Source of the DNA: a bacterium
GTDB taxonomy: Bacteria; Patescibacteriota; Minisyncoccia; UBA6257; Colwellbacteraceae
Direction: 5' to 3'
Length of the DNA: 25,431 nucleotides
Assembly (NCBI GenBank): GCA_021811305.1
Contig: JAJZPD010000003.1
Span: 1 to 25,431 of the forward strand
In this document: one piece after another, positions 20,501-25,431 of the stretch
Numbering within the stretch: the first letter of the stretch is position 1
Layout: every line of letters begins with the position of its first letter
Program-made: the position numbers and the translations under genes
The notes under the pieces: model-generated
What the model was told of the DNA's origin: nothing
Seen by the model: only the letters and a program-made list of their open reading frames with translations
The model's database searches: none

Positions 20501-23500
20501 ATGCCGAAATTCATCCATCTCCACACCCATTCGCACTATTCCCTGCTGGACGGTTTATCGAAAATCGACGGGCTGGTGAATAAAGCGAAAGAGATGGAAA
20601 TGGAGGCGCTGGCGCTGACCGATCACGGCAATATGTACGGGTCGGTGGAATTTTTCGAGAAGGCCAAGAAGGCCGGCATCAGACCAATCATCGGCGTCGA
20701 GGTCTATGTCGCCAAGGGATCTCGCCTCTCGCGCGGCGGACGCGAGGATATGACCCGCTATCACTTAACCCTGCTGGCCAAAAACGAGGAGGGATACCAC
20801 AATCTGTGCGAATTAGTGACCCGATCGCACCTCGAGGGCTTCTATTACAAGCCAAGAATCGACCGCGAGCTTTTGGAAAAGCACCACGAGGGGGTCATCT
20901 GCCTGTCGGGCTGCTTTTCCGGAGAGCTGGCCAGGAACTTGCGGGCTGGAAACCGCCGGGATGCAGAAGAAACGGTCGAGTTTTACCACAACCTTTTCGG
21001 CGACGATTATTATTTGGAAATTCAGCCGCAATCTCCCGATCTGCACCAGGCGATGAAAGAGCTTTCGGAGAAATACAGCATTCCCTTGGTCGCCACCCAG
21101 GACTCGCACTATGTGTTAAAGGAAGACCAGCCGATCCACGAGATACTTTTAGCCATCCAGACCAATAATCGCCTCGATGACGAGGACCGCCTCTCTTTTC
21201 AGAATTTCGATGCCTCTTTTGTCAGTGCCGAGGAGATGGCCGTCAACCTTCCCAATTTCCCCGAGGCGCTGGAGAATACTTTAAAGGTGGCCGAGAAGTG
21301 CCGGTTCGAGTTCCAACTCGGGACAACCATCCTGCCTAAGTTCGACACTCCGGACGACAAGCCCTCAATGGAATATCTGAAGGATTTGATCCAAGGGCGG
21401 TTTAAGCAAAAGTTTCCCGCCCCGACCGAGGAAGAGAAGCAAAGGCTGGAGTACGAGGTAAGCGTAATAGAAAAGACAGGATTTTCCGATTACTTTTTAA
21501 TAGTTCAAGACTACGTGAACTGGGCGAAAAATCACGGAATAGTCGTCGGCCCGGGCAGGGGCTCGGCCGCGGGCAGCTTTGTTTCGTATATTTTAGGAAT
21601 AACCGGAATCAATCCTATGCAGTACGATCTGCTTTTCGAGAGGTTTCTTAATCCGGAGAGAATCTCCATGCCTGATATCGACATCGACTTCGCCGATTAT
21701 CGCCGCGACGAGGTGTTGGCATACCTCAAGGACAAGTACGGCGAGGAAAGAGTGGCCCAGATCATCACTTTCGGAACTATGGCCGCGCGGGCTTCGGTGA
21801 GAGACGCCGGTCGCGCCCTGGGTCTTCCCTACTCTTTCTGCGACGAACTGGCTAAAATGATTCCTTTCGAGCCCAACACCGATAAATCCAGCACCAAGCT
21901 CGGAAAATACCTGGAAGAGATACCGGAATTGAAAGAGAGGTATGAAAAAGATCCCGACGCTAGGAGAGTCCTCTCCGCTGCCTTGAAGCTGGAGGGCACG
22001 GTGAGACACGCCTCGGTTCATGCCTGCGGAACGCTTATTTCCGCTAAACCGCTCGTGAACTACCTGCCTTTGCAACGCTCGCCGCAGGACCCCAATTCCG
22101 TCATCACTCAAATAGAAATGCACGGAGTCGAAGATCTCGGATTGCTTAAAGTGGACTTGTTGGGGCTCCGCAACCTGACCGTTATCGAGGAAACGCTGAG
22201 GCTTATAAAAAACATACACAACGAGGAACTCGATATTTACAAAATTCCGCTTGACGACGCGGCCACTTACAAGTTCCTGCAAACCGGGGAAACTACCGGC
22301 ATATTCCAGTTCGAGTCCGCCGGAATGAGGCGCTATATCAAGGAGCTTAAGCCCACCGTTTTGGAAGACTTAATAGCTTTAGGCGCTCTGTACCGTCCCG
22401 GACCTATCGAACTTATCCCATCTTTTATCAACCGCAAGCACGGGAAAGAAAAAATCACATACATCCACCCTAAATTGGAGCCGATACTTAAATCCACTTA
22501 CGGAATCGGCGTTTATCAGGAGCAGATGATGAGAATCGCGCGAGATTTGGCCGGATTTTCTCTGGCGCAGTCGGACACTTTGCGCAAAGCTATCGGGAAA
22601 AAGATAAAGTCGCTCCTGGACGAACAGCAGAAGAAGCTCACCGACGGCATGATCGCCAGCGGAATAGACGAGAAAACCGCGGAAAAAATTTGGGAGCTGT
22701 TTCCTCCTTTCGCGCGCTACGGTTTTAACCGCAGCCACGCGGCCTGCTACGGACTCATAAGCTATCAGACCGCTTATTTAAAGGCGCACTATCCCGTAGA
22801 ATTCATGACCGCGCTCTTGAACCACTCGAACGGCGACATTGAACGTATTACCTTCTTGGCCGCCGAGGCGGAGCGGATGGGGATCAAAGTGCTGCCGCCG
22901 GATGTTAACAGCAGCCTGGGTCAGTTCTTTCCCGAAGAAAAAGGCATACGCTACGGATTGGCCACAATCAAAAACCTCGGCGCCAATATCACCGAGATCA
23001 TTGTTAACGAACGGATGATGGGCGGCCCATACGAAAGCTTCGGCGATTTCATGATGCGAATCAGTCACCGCGATCTGAACAAGAAGTCGTTGGAGGCGTT
23101 GGCGAAAACGGGGTCCTTGGATTCCCTGGGGATAGAGAGGCAGAAAATATTGTTTAATATGGATGCCGTGCTGAGAGCGGCAAGCGGAGCCAAAAAAGTG
23201 CAGCAAGGGATGCAGGATACCTTGTTCGGCGCCGCCGTTGCTCCAACCTTCAAGCTGCAGGATCCGATACAGCCGGCTTCGAAGACCGAGCGGCTTTCTT
23301 GGGAAAGGGAGTTGCTAGGGGTTTATTTCACCGAACATCCCCTGGCCGAGTATCTGCGCGGCGCCGCTTCCAAGGGCAAGCGCTACACTCCGATCTCAAC
23401 CGTGCTGGGGCTGGAGGACACCAAGATGGTTAGAATAGCCGGAGTAATCACTAAAGTCCAGCGGGTCATGACCAAGAAGGGCGAGCCGATGGTTTTTGCC

Positions 23501-23671
23501 AAAATAGACGACTTGAGCAATACTATAGAAATATTGGTTTTTAACAGCGTTCTCGAAAAAAACCAAGGCATCATACAAGAAAACAACGTCGTCGACGTCG
23601 TCGGCCGGGTTTCTAGAAAAAACGGGGACGCTAAACTGTTATGCAACGAGATAAGCAAGATAAGCATCTAG
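20501..23671 (+). CDS. dnaE: DNA polymerase III alpha subunit
   Basis: This is the replicative DNA polymerase catalytic subunit, 1056 residues, about 100 shorter than E. coli DnaE. The N-terminal PHP domain starts FIHLHTHSHYSLLDG with metal-type His residues at 6, 8 and 10. The polymerase core has GPGRGSAAGS and the catalytic Asp pair in MPDIDIDFADYRRDE (D392, D394), with a third Asp in KVDLLGL (D552). The helix-hairpin-helix and finger parts follow. An OB-fold starts near MVRIAGVITKVQRVMTKKGEPM. The C-terminus ends soon after the OB-fold, so the tau-binding tail of long DnaE forms is reduced or absent. It overlaps thrS by 31 bases. Confidence 0.97.
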   Translation: MPKFIHLHTHSHYSLLDGLSKIDGLVNKAKEMEMEALALTDHGNMYGSVEFFEKAKKAGIRPIIGVEVYVAKGSRLSRGGREDMTRYHLTLLAKNEEGYHNLCELVTRSHLEGFYYKPRIDRELLEKHHEGVICLSGCFSGELARNLRAGNRRDAEETVEFYHNLFGDDYYLEIQPQSPDLHQAMKELSEKYSIPLVATQDSHYVLKEDQPIHEILLAIQTNNRLDDEDRLSFQNFDASFVSAEEMAVNLPNFPEALENTLKVAEKCRFEFQLGTTILPKFDTPDDKPSMEYLKDLIQGRFKQKFPAPTEEEKQRLEYEVSVIEKTGFSDYFLIVQDYVNWAKNHGIVVGPGRGSAAGSFVSYILGITGINPMQYDLLFERFLNPERISMPDIDIDFADYRRDEVLAYLKDKYGEERVAQIITFGTMAARASVRDAGRALGLPYSFCDELAKMIPFEPNTDKSSTKLGKYLEEIPELKERYEKDPDARRVLSAALKLEGTVRHASVHACGTLISAKPLVNYLPLQRSPQDPNSVITQIEMHGVEDLGLLKVDLLGLRNLTVIEETLRLIKNIHNEELDIYKIPLDDAATYKFLQTGETTGIFQFESAGMRRYIKELKPTVLEDLIALGALYRPGPIELIPSFINRKHGKEKITYIHPKLEPILKSTYGIGVYQEQMMRIARDLAGFSLAQSDTLRKAIGKKIKSLLDEQQKKLTDGMIASGIDEKTAEKIWELFPPFARYGFNRSHAACYGLISYQTAYLKAHYPVEFMTALLNHSNGDIERITFLAAEAERMGIKVLPPDVNSSLGQFFPEEKGIRYGLATIKNLGANITEIIVNERMMGGPYESFGDFMMRISHRDLNKKSLEALAKTGSLDSLGIERQKILFNMDAVLRAASGAKKVQQGMQDTLFGAAVAPTFKLQDPIQPASKTERLSWERELLGVYFTEHPLAEYLRGAASKGKRYTPISTVLGLEDTKMVRIAGVITKVQRVMTKKGEPMVFAKIDDLSNTIEILVFNSVLEKNQGIIQENNVVDVVGRVSRKNGDAKLLCNEISKISI

Positions 23672-25398
23672 ACAACATCCGTCATTCGCTGGCGCATTTG
23701 CTGGCCGCAAGCGTTTTAAAAAAATTTCCCAAGGCCAAACTGGGAATTGGTCCGACCATCGAGACCGGTTTTTACTACGACTTCCTCCTTCCCCGCCCGC
23801 TGGCGGAAAACGAGCTGAAGGAGCTGGAAAAGGAGATGCGTTCGCTTATTAAAGCCAACCTTCCTTTTAAGGGAGAAAGAGTGACTCCGGCCCAAGCAAG
23901 AAAAATCTTCAAGGACCAGCCGTTCAAGCTCGAGCTGATCAACGAGTTCGTTAAAGAGAAGAAGCCTCTCACCGTTTACCGCACCGGCGAGGTCTTCCTC
24001 GACCTCTGTCGCGGCGGCCACGTGAAAAACACCAAGGAGATCGACCCCGAGGCTTTCGCTTTGAAAAGCACTGCCGGCGCCTACTGGAGAGGCGACGAGA
24101 AGAACCCGATGCTCACTCGTATCTACGGACTGGCTTTTGCCACTTCCAAGGAGCTGCAAGCACACCTCAAAATGCTTGAGGAGGCGGAGAAAAGAGACCA
24201 CCGCAAACTCGGAAAGGAGTTAGGTTTATTCGTATTTTCCGATCTGGTCGGCCCGGGGCTCCCGCTCTATAAGCCGAAAGGCACCTTGATGCTCCAGAAA
24301 ATAAAAGAATACTCCAACGAGATTAGAAACGAGCTCGGCTACGAGGAGGTGCATACTCCGCAGATCAACAAAGCCGAACTCTTCAAAACTTCGGGGCACT
24401 ACGACAAGTACAAGGAGGATATGTTCCACGTGCGCTCCAACTACACCGAGGAGGAGTACTTCCTGAAGCCAATGAACTGTCCGCAGCACACCCAGATCTA
24501 CGCTTCGGAAACAAGGAGCTACAAAGATCTGCCGATCCGCATCGCCGATTTTGCCAATCTTTACCGCGATGAAAAGCCGGGCGAACTGAATGGCCTAACC
24601 CGTCTCCGCGCATTTTCTCAGGATGACGGACACTGCTTCTGCCGCGAGGACCAGATTGAAGGTGAGTTAAGCAAACTGCTCTCCGGCATCAACCAAGTGA
24701 TGAAGACCTACAAAATGGATTACACCGTTCGCCTCTCTCTCCGCGATGAGAAGAATAAAAACAAATATCTGGGCGACGACGCGATCTGGAAGAAATCCCA
24801 GAAAATAATGAAGGAGCTTTTGGAAAATAAAAAGATTAAATTCTACTCCGCTCCAGGCGAAGCCGCTTTCTATGGCCCGAAATTCGACCTCATGGCGAGA
24901 GATTCCTTAGGTAGGGAGTGGCAGCTCTCCACCATACAGCTGGACTTCAATATGCCGAAGAGGTTTTCTTTGGAATATGTCGGAGCCGACGGCAAGAAAT
25001 ACACTCCAGTCATGATTCACAGCGCGCTAGTCGGATCGCGCGAGAGATTCCTAGGAGTCTTAATCGAACACTTTGCCGGCGCCTTCCCGCTCTGGCTCTC
25101 CCCCGTCCAGGTAGTGGTCATCCCCGTCACCGAAAAGCAGAACAAGTACGCTTACTCGGTGAACGAGACTTTGAAGAAATACGGGATTCGCGCCGAGGTT
25201 TCTCCGGCAACCGAAACTCTCGGCAAGAGAATCCGCGCGGCCGAAACGGCCAAGACTCCTTACGTCTTAATCGTTGGTGAAAAAGAGGCCTCTGCCAAAA
25301 CTGTCAGCCTCCGTAGTTATCGCCGCGGACAAGAAGGAGAGATCGCTTTAGATGAACTCGTCTCCAGGCTCCAAAAAGAAATCGCCAAACGTTCCTAA
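23641..25398 (+). CDS. thrS: Threonyl-tRNA synthetase without TGS domain
   Basis: This enzyme charges tRNA-Thr. At 585 residues it lacks the N-terminal TGS domain (about 60 residues) of E. coli ThrS. The editing domain begins at once with HLDNIRHSLAHLLAASV and includes LCRGGHVKNTKEI. The class II catalytic core has motif 2 YRDEKPGELNGLTRLRAF, and the zinc ligands are Cys280 (MNCP), His331 (DDGH) and His460 (MIHSALVGSRERF). Their spacing is close to that of E. coli. The C-terminal anticodon-binding domain is complete. The start ATG lies 31 bases inside dnaE; no later Met precedes the editing domain, which supports this start. miaA begins inside its 3' end. Confidence 0.95.
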   Translation: MQRDKQDKHLDNIRHSLAHLLAASVLKKFPKAKLGIGPTIETGFYYDFLLPRPLAENELKELEKEMRSLIKANLPFKGERVTPAQARKIFKDQPFKLELINEFVKEKKPLTVYRTGEVFLDLCRGGHVKNTKEIDPEAFALKSTAGAYWRGDEKNPMLTRIYGLAFATSKELQAHLKMLEEAEKRDHRKLGKELGLFVFSDLVGPGLPLYKPKGTLMLQKIKEYSNEIRNELGYEEVHTPQINKAELFKTSGHYDKYKEDMFHVRSNYTEEEYFLKPMNCPQHTQIYASETRSYKDLPIRIADFANLYRDEKPGELNGLTRLRAFSQDDGHCFCREDQIEGELSKLLSGINQVMKTYKMDYTVRLSLRDEKNKNKYLGDDAIWKKSQKIMKELLENKKIKFYSAPGEAAFYGPKFDLMARDSLGREWQLSTIQLDFNMPKRFSLEYVGADGKKYTPVMIHSALVGSRERFLGVLIEHFAGAFPLWLSPVQVVVIPVTEKQNKYAYSVNETLKKYGIRAEVSPATETLGKRIRAAETAKTPYVLIVGEKEASAKTVSLRSYRRGQEGEIALDELVSRLQKEIAKRS

Positions 25399-25431
25399 GA
25401 TAATCGCCGTCGTCGGCCCAACCGCCTCCGG
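25352..25431 (+). CDS. miaA: tRNA dimethylallyltransferase, N-terminal fragment
   Basis: A third frame opens at the ATG at 25352, 47 bases before the thrS stop, and runs to the window edge. Its 26 complete codons plus two bases read a Ser/Lys-rich leader and then KIIAVVGPTASG, the P-loop of MiaA (GPTASGKT). MiaA adds an isopentenyl group to A37 of tRNAs that read UNN codons. GGAG lies 12 bases upstream. The overlap and order dnaE-thrS-miaA suggest one transcript. The fragment is short, but the motif is specific. Confidence 0.8.
   Translation, partial: MNSSPGSKKKSPNVPKIIAVVGPTAS

Overview
The window reads as a piece of a bacterial chromosome, most likely from a Patescibacteria (CPR) lineage such as Parcubacteria. 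This assignment is an inference. It rests on compact genes, few Shine-Dalgarno motifs, a threonyl-tRNA synthetase without the TGS domain, a short DnaE, Cys-rich secreted proteins with phage-tail-fibre-like partners, and DUF4232, DoxX and Lipoprotein_15-type small membrane proteins. TGA is used as a normal stop, so this is not a UGA-glycine lineage. No rRNA, tRNA, CRISPR array, transposase or phage core gene was seen.

Layout. (1) 1-3330: a DUF4232-like anchored protein (+); a two-gene minus-strand unit of PAP2 phosphatase and cysteine-synthase-like PLP enzyme; and divergent panD (+). Two large imperfect hairpin repeats close the convergent or terminal ends. (2) 3333-8613: a minus-strand glycogen/alpha-glucan operon in the order glycogen-synthase-like glycosyltransferase, GH57 amylase, small DUF5752-like protein, GH15 glucoamylase, followed by a small unknown protein. 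(3) 8781-12994: an isochorismatase-family hydrolase (-) and a MacA-MacB(ATPase)-MacB(permease) type ABC export operon (+). (4) 13050-14881: DoxX-like protein (+), a Lipoprotein_15-type secreted-repeat protein (-), a 41-residue Lys/Ala-rich histone-H1-like protein (-) with its own strong promoter and terminator, and RNase HII (-). (5) 14841-20387: a two-gene surface module present twice in tandem. Each copy is a small anchored protein with a tail-fibre-type motif followed by a large Cys-rich secreted protein with a DxDxDG/MopE-like metal-binding motif. (6) 20501-25431: dnaE, thrS and the start of miaA (+), each overlapping the next.

The most notable signals are the duplicated surface module, a minimal glycogen operon with a palindrome over its -35 element, a set of promoters whose -10 boxes lie 6-9 bases before start codons (suggesting leaderless mRNAs), two overlapping back-to-back promoters between panD and the PAP2 gene, and a hairpin repeat containing a telomere-like G-rich run. 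Gene functions come from motifs read by eye; no database search was run.
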